A DNA stretch of 64,000 nucleotides from JAJDUF01 sp965214295 (GTDB lineage Bacteria > Chloroflexota > UBA11872 > UBA12225 > JAJDUF01), in assembly GCA_965214295.1 (NCBI GenBank), contig OZ243944.1, positions 1,426,001 to 1,490,000 of the forward strand, given 5' to 3'. How positions within the stretch are numbered: the stretch's first letter is position 1; each line of letters starts with the position of its first letter. This document shows, piece after piece, positions 19,997 through 29,180 of the stretch. The notes below the pieces were generated by a model. The model saw only the letters and a list, made by a program, of their open reading frames with translations, had not been told where the DNA came from and did no database searches. Made by a program: the position numbers and the translations under genes.

Positions 19997-20617
19997 ATGG
20001 ACCTCGATCCGGCAGTTTTATCGCCCCGTGAAGCGTACCAGCTACTGATCACCTCGATTGTGCCGCGCCCCATCGCCTTTGTGTCCACGGTCAGTCCGCA
20101 AGGCGTGACCAACGCGGCGCCCTTCAGCTTCTTCACCGCGCTCAACGCGCAACCGCCTCTCTTGGCCTTCTCCGTCATCTCTCCTGGCGGTGAGGAGAAG
20201 GATACACTCCGCAACATCAGGGCGACCCGCGATTTCGTGATCAACATCGTCAGTGCCGACTTGGCCGATGCGATGAATACGGCCTCCGGCGACTTTGCCG
20301 CGGAGGTGAGTGAGATCGAGCTGGCCAACTTGACTGCCCGGCCGAGTGTGAAGGTCAGCGCACCCTGGATCGCCGAGTCGCCCGTCAGCATGGAATGTCG
20401 ACTGACTCAGATTATCGAGATTGCGGAATCCTACGTGAGCATCATTATGGGCCAGGCAGTGCTCTTCCACACCCGCGACGGGATCTACCAGGAGGGCCGC
20501 CTGGACGAGATGCAAGTCCGCGCCATCGGCGCTCTAGGGACCAACAGCTACTGCCACTCCGACAAAACCTTCGGCCTGGTACGTCCCAGCATCCGCCCAT
20601 CCGGGCCTTCCCGTTAG
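19997..20617 (+). CDS. Flavin reductase family protein (FMN-binding split barrel)
   Basis: The 206-residue protein matches the flavin reductase-like / DIM6-NTAB family. The N-terminal PREAYQLLITSIVPRPIAFVST contains the conserved PRPI(A)FVST segment. NAAPFSFFTAL and RNIRATRDFVINIVS follow, and HSDKTFGLVRP is near the end. Such proteins bind FMN and act as flavin reductases or partner oxidoreductases. A strong purine tract (GGGAGGGAGAGG) precedes the ATG. It is convergent with pabB, 26 bases away. Confidence 0.92.
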   Translation: MDLDPAVLSPREAYQLLITSIVPRPIAFVSTVSPQGVTNAAPFSFFTALNAQPPLLAFSVISPGGEEKDTLRNIRATRDFVINIVSADLADAMNTASGDFAAEVSEIELANLTARPSVKVSAPWIAESPVSMECRLTQIIEIAESYVSIIMGQAVLFHTRDGIYQEGRLDEMQVRAIGALGTNSYCHSDKTFGLVRPSIRPSGPSR

Positions 20618-20643
20618 ACCGAAGTGCCGCGGCCGACCCAGCT

Positions 20644-22215
20644 CTACCATTCGACCAGCTCGGCGCCGATAGCGCGGACGACGGCCTGTCCCTTGGCCAA
20701 CGTCTCCCGATACTCCGCTGCCGGCTCGGAGTCGGCCACGATGGCGCCACCGACTTGCAGGTACATACGTCCCTCGCGGACGACGAGCGTGCGAATCGTG
20801 ATGCTGGTATCCATGTCGCCCGTGAAGCTGAGATAGCCGATCGCGCCGCAATAGACACCGCGCCGCACCGGTTCCAGCTCCTCGATGATCTCCATGGCCC
20901 TGATCTTCGGACAACCCGTGACTGATCCACCCGGAAAGCAGGCCCGGAGCAGGTCAACCGCCGTGAGTCCCGGATGCACCGTTCCGCGCACGGTACTGAC
21001 AAGGTGCCAAACACTGGCGTATCCTTCCAGCCCGAACAGCTCCGGCACCCGGATCGTCCCCACCTGGCAGACCTTGCCGAGGTCGTTACGCAGCAAATCC
21101 ACGATCATCAGGTTCTCGGCGCGATCTTTCTCACTCCAGGCCAGCTGTCGAGCCAAGTCCTGATCTTGGCTGGCAGTCGCACCGCGCGGCCGAGTGCCCT
21201 TGATCGGCCGTGTCTCGACATTGCGCCTATCGAAGCGCAAGAACCGCTCCGGCGAGGCGCTGAGGACCGTACAGCCGTCGAGCGCGAGGTAGGCTCCATA
21301 GGGCACCGGCGAGGCCGCGCGCAGGCGCTCATACAGCGGCCAGGTTGGGCCGGTCCAGTTGCCCTCCAGCCGATGCGAGAGATTAACCTGATAGATGTCG
21401 CCGGCCGCAATATATTCCTTGGCCCGATGCACCTTTGCTAAGTGAGTGGTGCGTCCGACGTTGGAACGGAGTCGGGTGCCGGCCAAGGTGCCGTTGGCGG
21501 ATGCCGGCGGCCTGGCCTGTACCAGGCACGCTTGCAACTCGTGCCACCGCCCGCGGGCCGCCGCTGAACCACCATGCGGCAACCCGGTACTAATGAGCCA
21601 CCGCTGCCCAGTGCTATGATCGGCGGCGAGCACCCAATCGTAGAATCCCACGTGGAGGTCGGGCATGCCCTCGTCTCTGGCGCTGGCCGGCCAGCGCTCG
21701 AACAGCCGACCGAGGTCGTACCCGAAGTAGCCCATGGCACCACCGAGCAGGGGTGGTAGCTCCGGCTGTCGCGGGACGGCGTAGCGCTGCAGCAGTCGTT
21801 CGAGCAAGAAGAGGGGATCGGTGGCGACCGTCACACTGCCGGCCGGCCCGGCCAGCTCGCTGCGCCGGCCACGACTGCGTAGGACGAGGAACGGATCGGC
21901 ACTGACATACGAGTAACGGCTGGTGGCGGTAGCGCCGGAGCTGTGGTCCAGCAGCACTAGCTGTCGTCGGTCGAGGAGCCGGGCCGCTGCTTGCACGGGG
22001 CTGAGTGCTACCGCTCCGACAACCGGCGTGACGTCACCCAACGGAAACGTCAAGCCGATACGCGCCAGCAACCGACCCAGCTCGTCGTCCTGGTCCGCGC
22101 AGCTGCGTGCTCCTGGCGGCGCGTTCCCGACGCCGGCCCCTCCGGCGTGCGGCCGTCGCGTGCGTACCGGGGCTATAACCACCGCCCGTCGGCCTCCCGG
22201 CTGGCAGTATGTCAT
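20644..22215 (-). CDS. pabB: Aminodeoxychorismate synthase component I
   Basis: The 523-residue protein belongs to the anthranilate/aminodeoxychorismate synthase family. PIKGTRPRG, with lysine where TrpE has alanine, identifies the PabB-type enzyme that makes 4-amino-4-deoxychorismate for folate. Other motifs are GGAMGYFGYDLGRLFE, DIYQVNLSHR, SASPERFLRF, WSEKDRAENLMIVDLLRNDLG, FPGGSVTGCPKIRAMEII and CGAIGYLSFTGDMDTSITIRT. The N-terminal ~50 residues are poorly conserved and the true start is uncertain. No glutamine amidotransferase (pabA) or lyase (pabC) gene is next to it, so the partner subunit must be encoded elsewhere. Confidence 0.92.
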   Translation of the reverse strand: MTYCQPGGRRAVVIAPVRTRRPHAGGAGVGNAPPGARSCADQDDELGRLLARIGLTFPLGDVTPVVGAVALSPVQAAARLLDRRQLVLLDHSSGATATSRYSYVSADPFLVLRSRGRRSELAGPAGSVTVATDPLFLLERLLQRYAVPRQPELPPLLGGAMGYFGYDLGRLFERWPASARDEGMPDLHVGFYDWVLAADHSTGQRWLISTGLPHGGSAAARGRWHELQACLVQARPPASANGTLAGTRLRSNVGRTTHLAKVHRAKEYIAAGDIYQVNLSHRLEGNWTGPTWPLYERLRAASPVPYGAYLALDGCTVLSASPERFLRFDRRNVETRPIKGTRPRGATASQDQDLARQLAWSEKDRAENLMIVDLLRNDLGKVCQVGTIRVPELFGLEGYASVWHLVSTVRGTVHPGLTAVDLLRACFPGGSVTGCPKIRAMEIIEELEPVRRGVYCGAIGYLSFTGDMDTSITIRTLVVREGRMYLQVGGAIVADSEPAAEYRETLAKGQAVVRAIGAELVEW

Positions 22216-22318
22216 ATCCGGCGCTGCCGCGGAGACCGGCCCGTAAACGAGCCGTCGGCCTCCCGTGCTACACTGCCGGAGTACGGCACGACGGGTGCGA
22301 GGATGCAGGAGAGCAACG

Positions 22319-23146
22319 ATGGCAACGGCTGTGCAAGCGCCAGCGGTAGCGGAAGTCTTCTATCCCGAATCGGACGGCCAGCCCGTGGCTGAAACCGATG
22401 TCCACCGCGACCTGATGTTCGAGCTGATTACCACCCTGCGCGAGCACTTCCGCGACGATAAACATGTCTACATCAGTGGCAATCTGTTCCTCTACTATCA
22501 GGAAGGCGATCCCCGTCGGTCGGTTGCCCCCGACGTTTTTGTCGTCAAGGGCATTCCCGACCACCAACGGCGCATCTACAAGCTGTGGGAAGAAGGCCGG
22601 CCCCCCGATGTCGTCTTCGAGCTGACCTCGCGCAGCACGCGGGGCGAAGACCTCCGGACCAAGCACGCGCTGTACGAACGGCTCGGCGTAGCCGAGTATT
22701 TCCTTTTCGATCCGCTCGACGAGTATCTGCGACCGCCGCTCCAGGGGCACCGACTGGCGCACGGCCACTACCGGCCGCTGGCGCCCGCAGCCGACGGCTC
22801 CTTGTGGAGCGCCGTGCTGGGACTGGGGCTGCACGTGCGCGGGGCGCGCCTGCGGCTGTTCGACCGGGAGCGTCAGCGGTGGCTGCCCCTCCCGCAAGAA
22901 GAGACGGCAGCGCGGCGCACGGCTGAAGCCCAGGCCGCAACGGCTGAGGCTCAGGCCGCAGTAGAGGCTGGCGCCCGGCAGGTGGCGGAGTCCCGCGCCA
23001 CAGCCGAGGCTGGCGCCCGGCAGGTGGCGGAGTCCCGCGCCACAGCCGAGGCTGGCGCCCGGCAGGTGGCCGAGGCACGGGCGGCGGCGGCCGAAGCGGA
23101 GCTGGCCCGGCTACGGGCGCTGCTCGACGCACACGACCAGTCCTAG
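22319..23146 (+). CDS. Uma2-family (DUF820) nuclease-fold protein with repeat-rich coiled tail
   Basis: The 275-residue protein has an N-terminal Uma2 domain with the PD-(D/E)xK nuclease fold (about residues 20-190). Landmarks are DVHRDLMFELITTLREHF, SVAPDVFVVKGIP (the conserved Pro-Asp), VVFELTSRSTRGEDL (Glu and Ser) and YERLGVAEYFLFDP. The C-terminal tail (about 200-275) is Ala/Glu/Arg-rich coiled coil that includes tandem 14-residue repeats (EAGARQVAESRATA), encoded by an almost perfect 42-base DNA repeat. Uma2 proteins are abundant in Chloroflexota and cyanobacteria; their biological role is not settled. The start at 22319 follows GGAGAG; the upstream extension of the frame is not family-like. 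Confidence 0.88.
   Translation: MATAVQAPAVAEVFYPESDGQPVAETDVHRDLMFELITTLREHFRDDKHVYISGNLFLYYQEGDPRRSVAPDVFVVKGIPDHQRRIYKLWEEGRPPDVVFELTSRSTRGEDLRTKHALYERLGVAEYFLFDPLDEYLRPPLQGHRLAHGHYRPLAPAADGSLWSAVLGLGLHVRGARLRLFDRERQRWLPLPQEETAARRTAEAQAATAEAQAAVEAGARQVAESRATAEAGARQVAESRATAEAGARQVAEARAAAAEAELARLRALLDAHDQS
22964..23080 (+). repeat. Tandem 42-bp repeat inside the Uma2 gene
   Basis: Units beginning GAGGCTGGCGCCCGGCAGGT start at 22964, 23006 and 23048. The first two are essentially identical over 42 bases and the third diverges after about 25. The period is a multiple of three, so copy-number change would preserve the reading frame. Confidence 0.9.
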
Positions 23147-23177
23147 GCAGCAGCCCGTCATTCCGGCGCCGGGGGCA

Positions 23178-25928
23178 CTACTGCCCCGCAAGCTGCGCCA
23201 AGCGCGCCGCAACCTTGGCCAGGCGCTCGCGCTGCTCCTGCAACCGGCCGCGCTCGCGCTCTACAACGGCCGCCGGCGCCTTCTCCACGAAACCGGCCCT
23301 CGTGAGCAGTGCCTCCAGGCGCGCTACCTGCTGCTGCGCTTCCGCTTTCTCGGCTTCCAAACGCTCCCGGCTCTCTGCAGCGTCCGCCGCCTCGTCGGGT
23401 AGGAGCCAGATTTCGGTGCCACCGGCGCGCGCCGACAGCGCGTGTACCGGCTTCTCCGTGAGTGTCTCCACGATCCGCAGCGGTCGCACGCGAGCCAGCA
23501 CCTCGATCTGTGGCGCCAGGGTATGCAGCGTTGCCGTGTGCCCGTGACCGGCGATAGTCGCCGGTATCCAGCGTCCGGCTCCAAGCTGCGCCTCCGCGCG
23601 CACGTTGCGGATCGTGCGTATCACCTCGATCATCGCGGCCACCCCGGCCTCGATCCCTGGATCGCGCTTACCGGGCTGCGGCCACGGCGCCACCATCAGG
23701 GCCGGGGCCGGTCGTTGGTCGCCATGCAGCTGCGACCACACTTCCTCCGTGACAAAGGGCATGATCGGATGGAGCAGCCGCAGGCTGATGTCGAGCACGT
23801 AACGCAGCACCGCCAGCGCCGTTTCACGGGGCGCAATGCTCGTAGTCCCATTGCGGGCCACGTCTTGCCACGGTCCTTGTCCCCCAGCGTAGAGCGACAG
23901 CTTCGACAGCTCGATGTACCAATCGCAGAACTCACCCCACAGAAAATCCTCCAGCGTGCGGCCGGCCTCACCGAACTGGTACGCCTCCATCTGCCGAGTC
24001 ACTTCCGCGATGGTCGCGTGACAGCGCGAGAGAATCCACCGCTCCGCTAACCCCAGGTTGGTCCAGGCGCCGTCGACGCTGCCGCTGCCGTCGGCGCTGC
24101 GGTCACGAGCGAGCACGACGAAGCGAGCGGCGTTCCACAGCTTGTTGGCGAAGTTCCGCGCGTTGGCGATCTTCGGCAGCGAGAAGCGCACGTCCTGTCC
24201 CGGGGTGCTGCCGGTCACAATCCAGTAGCGCAGGGCGTCGGCGCCGTACTCCTCGATCACGTCGAGCGGATCGTCGCCGGGCTGCGGGTTGGATTTGCTG
24301 ATCTTCGAGCCATCCTGGTGGCGGATGATGCCGTGCATGTACACGTGATGGAAAGGTGGCTCGCCCATGAACTCGATCCCGGTCATAATCATCCGCGCTA
24401 CCCACAGGAAGATGATCTCGTAGCCCGTCTCCAATACGTCGGTGGGATAGAAATAGGCCAAGTCGTCTGTCCGATCGGGCCAGCCCAGCGTCGAGAACGG
24501 CCACAGTGCCGAGCTGAACCAGGTATCGAGCACGTCCGGGTCCTGTTCCAGCGCGCCACCGCACGCGGGGCACTGCTCTGGATCGCCGGCCCCCGGCTGC
24601 GGCACGACCGGGTCCGGGCACTGTCCGCAGTACCAGACCGGGATGCGGTGTCCCCACCACAGCTGGCGTGAAATCTCCCAATCGTGGACGTTCTCCATCC
24701 AGTTCAGGTAGATCCGCTCGAAGTGCTGTGGTACGAACTTGATGCGCCCGTCCTTGACCGCCTGAATAGCCGGCTGGGCCAGCACAGTCTGCTTCACGAA
24801 CCATTGCTCGGAGATGCGCGGCTCGACTACCGTACTACACCGATCACAGGTGCCGACCGCGTGCGTATGTGCGGCCACGTTGCGTATCCGCTGCTCGGCT
24901 TCCAGATCGTGGAGCAGCGCCGCGCGAGCCGCGTACCGGTCCATACCGGCGTAGGGGCCGGCCTCGTCGTTGAGCGTGGCATCGTCATTCATAATGCTGA
25001 TGGTCGGCAGGTCGTGGCGTTGCCCCAGCTCGTAGTCATTGGGATCGTGACCGGGCGTGACCTTCACTGCGCCGGTGCCGAATGCGGCCTCCACCGCTGC
25101 GTCGGCAATGATGGGAATGCGCCGGCCCAGCGTTGGCAGGATGGCCCGGCGACCGACGAGGGGGCGATAGCGTTCGTCATCAGGATGCACCGCGACGGCG
25201 GTGTCGCCCAGGATCGTCTCCGGGCGTGTCGTGGCCACCTCGATGTGACCGCCGCCTTCGAGGTCGTAGCGCACCGTCCACAGCTTGCCTTCCGTCTCCT
25301 CATGCACCACTTCGAGGTTGGAGATCACGGTGCCGCAACGCGGACACCAGTTCACCAGGTACGGACCGCGGTAGATCAGCCCCTTGTGGTAGAGGCGCAC
25401 GAAGGCCTCGCGCACGGCACGGGAGAGCTGGTCATCGAGCGTGAACCGCAGCCGCGACCAATCGCAGGAGGTGCCGAGCTTACGAAACTGTCGCTCGATG
25501 GTGTTGCCATGGTGCTCGCGCCACTCCCACACGCGCTCGACAAACGCTGCGCGCCCCAGGGCTTGGCGCGACCGCCCCTCCTTCTCCAGCTCCCGCTCCA
25601 CCACGTTCTGCGTAGCGATGCCAGCGTGATCCGTGCCGGGCAGGTAGAGCGTGTTGTCGCCCATCATGCGCCGCCAGCGGGTCATCACGTCCTCGAAGGC
25701 GATCATCATGGCGTGGCCGTGGTGCAGTACCCCGGTGATGTTGGGCGGTGGCATCATCAGCGTCCACGGACGGCGCGTCCAATCCACCAGCGGCGTAAAG
25801 TGACCGTCATCGAGCCACTGCCGATAGACGCGATCCTCAGTGAGACGATGATCGTAGGCGCGGCTCATCACCGCCTCGCGGCCCTCTTGGGCCGCCGGCG
25901 GTCGTCCTGCCTGTTGCGTCGTGGTCAT
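23178..25928 (-). CDS. valS: Valine--tRNA ligase
   Basis: This class I aminoacyl-tRNA synthetase has 916 residues and charges tRNA-Val with valine. The HIGH-type motif is HHGH at residues 69-72 (PPPNITGVLHHGHAM), and the KMSKS-type motif is KISKS in GSKISKSNPQPGDDP. The editing domain (ATTRPETILGDTAVAVHPDD) lies between them. Paired CxxC zinc-binding motifs (CDRCS near 395, CGQC, CPAC) are typical of bacterial ValRS. The C-terminal coiled-coil tRNA-binding arm (residues about 850-916) is Glu/Arg/Leu-rich. The ATG at 25928 is preceded by AAGGAGGGG; the longer frame would extend into the T-box leader. Expression is likely controlled by that leader. Confidence 0.97.
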   Translation of the reverse strand: MTTTQQAGRPPAAQEGREAVMSRAYDHRLTEDRVYRQWLDDGHFTPLVDWTRRPWTLMMPPPNITGVLHHGHAMMIAFEDVMTRWRRMMGDNTLYLPGTDHAGIATQNVVERELEKEGRSRQALGRAAFVERVWEWREHHGNTIERQFRKLGTSCDWSRLRFTLDDQLSRAVREAFVRLYHKGLIYRGPYLVNWCPRCGTVISNLEVVHEETEGKLWTVRYDLEGGGHIEVATTRPETILGDTAVAVHPDDERYRPLVGRRAILPTLGRRIPIIADAAVEAAFGTGAVKVTPGHDPNDYELGQRHDLPTISIMNDDATLNDEAGPYAGMDRYAARAALLHDLEAEQRIRNVAAHTHAVGTCDRCSTVVEPRISEQWFVKQTVLAQPAIQAVKDGRIKFVPQHFERIYLNWMENVHDWEISRQLWWGHRIPVWYCGQCPDPVVPQPGAGDPEQCPACGGALEQDPDVLDTWFSSALWPFSTLGWPDRTDDLAYFYPTDVLETGYEIIFLWVARMIMTGIEFMGEPPFHHVYMHGIIRHQDGSKISKSNPQPGDDPLDVIEEYGADALRYWIVTGSTPGQDVRFSLPKIANARNFANKLWNAARFVVLARDRSADGSGSVDGAWTNLGLAERWILSRCHATIAEVTRQMEAYQFGEAGRTLEDFLWGEFCDWYIELSKLSLYAGGQGPWQDVARNGTTSIAPRETALAVLRYVLDISLRLLHPIMPFVTEEVWSQLHGDQRPAPALMVAPWPQPGKRDPGIEAGVAAMIEVIRTIRNVRAEAQLGAGRWIPATIAGHGHTATLHTLAPQIEVLARVRPLRIVETLTEKPVHALSARAGGTEIWLLPDEAADAAESRERLEAEKAEAQQQVARLEALLTRAGFVEKAPAAVVERERGRLQEQRERLAKVAARLAQLAGQ

Positions 25929-25977
25929 CCGCCCCTCCTTACTGATTCTCTTCGTCAGGTGCCGGAGCCTCGGCTCC

Positions 25978-26431
25978 TTAAAGCAAATGCGCCATATTCG
26001 CCGCGGGGCACGTGCCCGCGGGACGAACATGGCGTGTCGTGGTACCACCCGATTTCAGCCCGACTGCCGTCCCCGCCGCCACCTCATGACGAGGGTTGGA
26101 CCTAAACCCTCGCCCCCTTCCCTCTAGGGAAAGGGAGTCATTGGGACGACCTTGAACCGCTTCCCTTCAGGGATAGGGTTGGGGGAGATGCGTTCCACCC
26201 CGCAGTCGGACTCTCGATTACAGCGCTAACGGGCTTACCCGAAGAGGCTTATTGACGCCCTACACCGGCCCTGCCGGTGCTATGTGGTTCGCGCTCTCGG
26301 CCTCTCAACTCCCAAGCGACCTTCGGCTACCGCTACCGGAGATGGCTCCCAGCCGGTGACCATCTCTCTCTACGCAGTGCAGGCGTAGCCTACTCCTCTT
26401 GTTCGCTGCTATTGACCTATGAAGTTGTCCT
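25978..26431 (-). promoter_or_regulatory. T-box leader of valS
   Basis: The minus-strand leader contains the invariant T-box core GGGTGGTACCACG (26038-26050). Stem I features lie further upstream: an AGTA bulge in AGGAGTAGG and AGAGAGA with CTGGGAGCC, the distal loop. A GAA-GGTC segment has a candidate specifier codon GUC (Val) at 26318-26320. Directly after the T-box core comes a very stable hairpin (25990-26034) with a CACGTG loop, followed by a T-containing tract, which looks like the terminator. Uncharged tRNA-Val should stabilise the antiterminator and allow valS transcription. At about 450 nucleotides the leader is longer than usual because it contains two repeat-like hairpins (26105-26190). 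Confidence 0.87.
26105..26190. repeat. Family-B-like hairpins inside the T-box leader
   Basis: Two palindromic stretches (CCCTTCCCTCTAGGGAAAGG and CTTCCCTTCAGGGATAGGG) resemble the family-B repeats seen elsewhere. They lie between Stem I and the T-box core and probably fold as independent hairpins in the RNA. Confidence 0.55.
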
Positions 26432-26438
26432 CTCCACC

Positions 26439-26467
26439 AGTATAGGTGGCTGGTATGGGACTGTCAA
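26439..26467 (-). promoter_or_regulatory. valS promoter
   Basis: On the minus strand TTGACA (26462-26467) and TATACT (26439-26444) are separated by 17 bases, a near-consensus sigma-A promoter. It lies directly upstream of the T-box leader and implies a start of transcription near 26431. Confidence 0.88.
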
Positions 26468-26661
26468 TGACCGTTCCGATGTTCATACTGTGCAAAAGCC
26501 GCGATTGAGACAACGACGGACTGCCACCTGGCATCCGTCCTTGGGGGTGCAGGGGTTCCCAAAGGGCCACATAAGGATAGTCTCGCGGTGTAGTGGTTGG
26601 CGGGATCCCCGGCCCGCCGTAAACATGAAGGAGAAGATACTATCCCGGAACGGTACCGCCG

Positions 26662-26865
26662 CTACGTTGCTTTTTTGCAGAATGGCAGCCCGGTGCGCCC
26701 ATTCTCCATGATGACGTACCCGACCGGCACGTCGTCGAGGGTCGCCCCTGGCCGGGGCTGCTTGGCAAAATAGTAGATGCGCTGCTCCCGCCTATTCTTG
26801 AGCACAACGTCCTTGTAATGGAGATGGTAGGTCTGCCCTTTGCTGTTGACGTGCGTGTACGCCAC
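26662..26865 (-). CDS. Small conserved hypothetical protein
   Basis: The 67-residue protein starts with GTG at 26863-26865, behind AGGGGAT. It is basic and aromatic: the N-terminus MAYTHVNSKGQTYHLHYKDV is followed by REQRIYYFAK, then DVPVGYVIMENGRTGLPFCKK. I recall similar short proteins in Chloroflexota genomes, but no function is known for them. There is no membrane segment. It lies downstream of the valS promoter region and is divergent from the zinc-ribbon membrane protein. The compact fold-like pattern and good initiation context make it likely to be real. Confidence 0.75.
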   Translation of the reverse strand: MAYTHVNSKGQTYHLHYKDVVLKNRREQRIYYFAKQPRPGATLDDVPVGYVIMENGRTGLPFCKKAT

Positions 26866-27025
26866 GATTTATCCCCTATGCATTTGTCGGATTGAGCACT
26901 GCGACGTACATTCACCTCGGCAGTCGCTCGCGGGACTTTCGGAGCCTCTCCAGTATAGCGGAAATGGTGAGCGGAAAAAGGTATCATATACTGGAATGGG
27001 TTGTAGTTGAGGGGAGCGGGCAACA

Positions 27026-27466
27026 ATGAGCGCCACTACCTACTGTTCTCGCTGTCGGATCGGACGCCTCGATGACGAAGGTGTCTGTCCGCTCTGTGGC
27101 GGCATTGGCGCGCACGTCGGGCGGCGGAAACGTTGGGCATTCGCCCTAGGACAGCTATTGAGCAACCTCAACATCGGCCTCGTTGTACTCGGGTTGTTCC
27201 TGGCCTGCACGGCCCTGTTCCTCTGGGCTGCCTCCTCTTGGCCTGACCTTGTTACGCCGGAGGGTGCCCAAGTTCCCGCTGGCGTGAGCGAGCTATTGGC
27301 CAAGTCGCGCTCCGATCCTGGTGGCCTCCTGGTGGAGCTGATCTGGCGTGCCCTAGCGCAAGCAACCATCGTGACGGCAATCATTATCGCCGTGGGCTAC
27401 ATGCTGTGGAAGCGCCAGCAGCGCCAGGCCAAAGCCGAAAACGTCGGCAACGACGACCAAGGCTGA
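27026..27466 (+). CDS. Zinc-ribbon membrane protein of unknown function
   Basis: In this 146-residue protein, four cysteines at the N-terminus (CSRC at 7-10, CPLC at 21-24) form a zinc ribbon. A basic stretch then leads to a membrane helix at about residues 46-69 (IGLVVLGLFLACTALFLW) and a second at about 112-128 (TIVTAIIIAVGYML), with an extracytoplasmic loop of some 40 residues between. The C-terminal tail is charged. AGGGGAG precedes the ATG. It is convergent with fakA, 22 bases apart. I cannot assign a function. Confidence 0.8.
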   Translation: MSATTYCSRCRIGRLDDEGVCPLCGGIGAHVGRRKRWAFALGQLLSNLNIGLVVLGLFLACTALFLWAASSWPDLVTPEGAQVPAGVSELLAKSRSDPGGLLVELIWRALAQATIVTAIIIAVGYMLWKRQQRQAKAENVGNDDQG

Positions 27467-27488
27467 CGCTTTTGTGCCCCAACTGCCC

Positions 27489-29180
27489 TCACTCCAGACC
27501 GATGAAGTAGTGGTAGTGCGGCTGCTCTCCCGGTGTGACCTCGATCTCGGCCAGCGGCAGCCATTCCTCCAGCCGGGCAACCAGCGCGTCAGTGGTGTCC
27601 GCCTCCGCGTCTGCGCCGGGGTACACGCTGACCACCTCGTAGTCATCGGTATCCAAGGTGTCGAGTGCCCCACGCAGCGCACTGAGCTGATCGGAGCCAT
27701 GTGCCACGAGCATATCGTCAACGAGGGCAATCGCCTCCCCCTCACGTACCGCCAGGTTGCCACTTGTCGAGTCTCGGACGGCGTAAGTCAGCTCAATCGT
27801 GCAGACGGCCTGCGCGGCCTCGATCATGGCCGCCGCGTTCTCGTCCGGTGAGTCTTCACCATTGAACGCCAACTGTGCGGCGATGCCTTGCACGACGGTT
27901 TTGGTGGGCACAACGGTCACGCCCACGTCGTCGGGCACGAGCTGAGAAACCTGTTCCGCAGCCAGGATCACGTTCTTGTTATTCGGGAGGATAAGCACTT
28001 GGGCGGCGTTGGCTGCCGTGCAGGCTGCGAGCAGCTCTTCCGTGCTGGGGTTCATGGTCTGACCGCCCCTGACGATCTCATGCACCCCGAGCGAGCGGAG
28101 CACTGCTACCAGCCCCTCACCGGCCGCAACGGCTACCGTCGCCAGCGGCGCCAGCGGTGCCGTATCGTCCGACACTTCCGGCTCTGCTGGCCCTTGCGCC
28201 AGTCGCGCCTCCCGCTCCAGCACTTGCAGGTCCATGTCCTCGATATGGATGTCCGCGAGCCGTCCGCTTCCGACCATTGCACTGAGCATTTGGCCGGGGT
28301 CTTCCGTGTGTCCATGTACCCGTATGACCTCGCTGTCGCCGACGACCACCGACCAGTCGGCTAACGACTGGATCATCTGGCGGATCTGGTCCATGTCGAG
28401 GTCCCGGCCGGTAATTAGGAACTGGGTGCAATATCCCCAGCCCTCACCCTCGGCAGCACCGTCCCCCATCGTGCTGTCGGCCATGGCGCCGATAGCCGGC
28501 GCGACCGGGACAACCTCGTCACCCAGGGTCGCCTCAGCCCCCCCCTCGGTCTCCGCGTACAGCATCCCCTCTAGGATGAGCCGGTAGCCTTCGCCGCCGG
28601 CATCTACCACGCCGGCCTCTTCGAGCACCTGCAGTTGGTAGCGCGTCTTCCGCACGGCCTCGGCCGCCGCCATTGTAGCGCGCCGAAGCATGGTGACGAC
28701 ATCGTGGGACTCTGCCGCCGCCTGCTCGGCGGCGCGACCGACCTCCCGCGCGACCGTGAGCATCGTTCCCTCGACGGGCTGGGCGACGGCGCCATAGGCT
28801 GCCTCGGCCGCTTCCGTCAGTGCCCGCGCCATCGTCTGAGCATCGCTCTCCCGGTGTCCCTCCAGCCCTCGCGCCATGCCGGCGATGATCTGCGAGAGGA
28901 TGACCCCCGAGTTGCCGCGCGCACCCATCAGCGCACCGCGCGCCGCCTGTTTCCCGATGGCAGCGGCCTCGTCGGCAGTGGGGTCAATCCCCGCCAGAGC
29001 GGCCCGCATGGTGAGCAGCATGTTGGTGCCGGTGTCGCCATCCGGCACCGGGAACACGTTGAGGTCGTTGACCGCCTCGCGGTGCTGCTCCAGCCGCGCG
29101 GTGCCACCAAGGAGTGCTGTCCGCCAGCGCTGGCCATCCCAGGTGGTCTGTTGCACCAGCGCCGGCTCCTGTGTTACCAT
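27489..29180 (-). CDS. fakA: DAK2-domain fatty acid kinase subunit A (YloV family)
   Basis: The 563-residue protein is the ATP-binding subunit of the FakAB fatty acid kinase, which phosphorylates FakB-bound fatty acids for membrane lipid synthesis. The N-terminal DhaL/DAK2 domain has NVFPVPDGDTGTNM (about 40-53, Mg-ATP-binding aspartates) and RGALMGARGNSGVILSQI. A middle domain includes GWGYCTQFLI. The C-terminal domain has ILPNNKNVILAAEQ and VVPTKTVVQGIAA. A short Asp/Glu/Ala-rich insertion separates the domains. GGAGGG precedes the second start codon (ATG at 29180), which I prefer to the GTG one codon earlier. Divergence from rpmB is the usual bacterial arrangement. Confidence 0.92.
   Translation of the reverse strand: MVTQEPALVQQTTWDGQRWRTALLGGTARLEQHREAVNDLNVFPVPDGDTGTNMLLTMRAALAGIDPTADEAAAIGKQAARGALMGARGNSGVILSQIIAGMARGLEGHRESDAQTMARALTEAAEAAYGAVAQPVEGTMLTVAREVGRAAEQAAAESHDVVTMLRRATMAAAEAVRKTRYQLQVLEEAGVVDAGGEGYRLILEGMLYAETEGGAEATLGDEVVPVAPAIGAMADSTMGDGAAEGEGWGYCTQFLITGRDLDMDQIRQMIQSLADWSVVVGDSEVIRVHGHTEDPGQMLSAMVGSGRLADIHIEDMDLQVLEREARLAQGPAEPEVSDDTAPLAPLATVAVAAGEGLVAVLRSLGVHEIVRGGQTMNPSTEELLAACTAANAAQVLILPNNKNVILAAEQVSQLVPDDVGVTVVPTKTVVQGIAAQLAFNGEDSPDENAAAMIEAAQAVCTIELTYAVRDSTSGNLAVREGEAIALVDDMLVAHGSDQLSALRGALDTLDTDDYEVVSVYPGADAEADTTDALVARLEEWLPLAEIEVTPGEQPHYHYFIGLE

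Noticed and set aside
24684..26105. A 473-codon plus-strand frame across valS and its leader
   Set aside because: It is antisense to valS, a consequence of GC-rich codon usage; the sequence has no recognisable family content.
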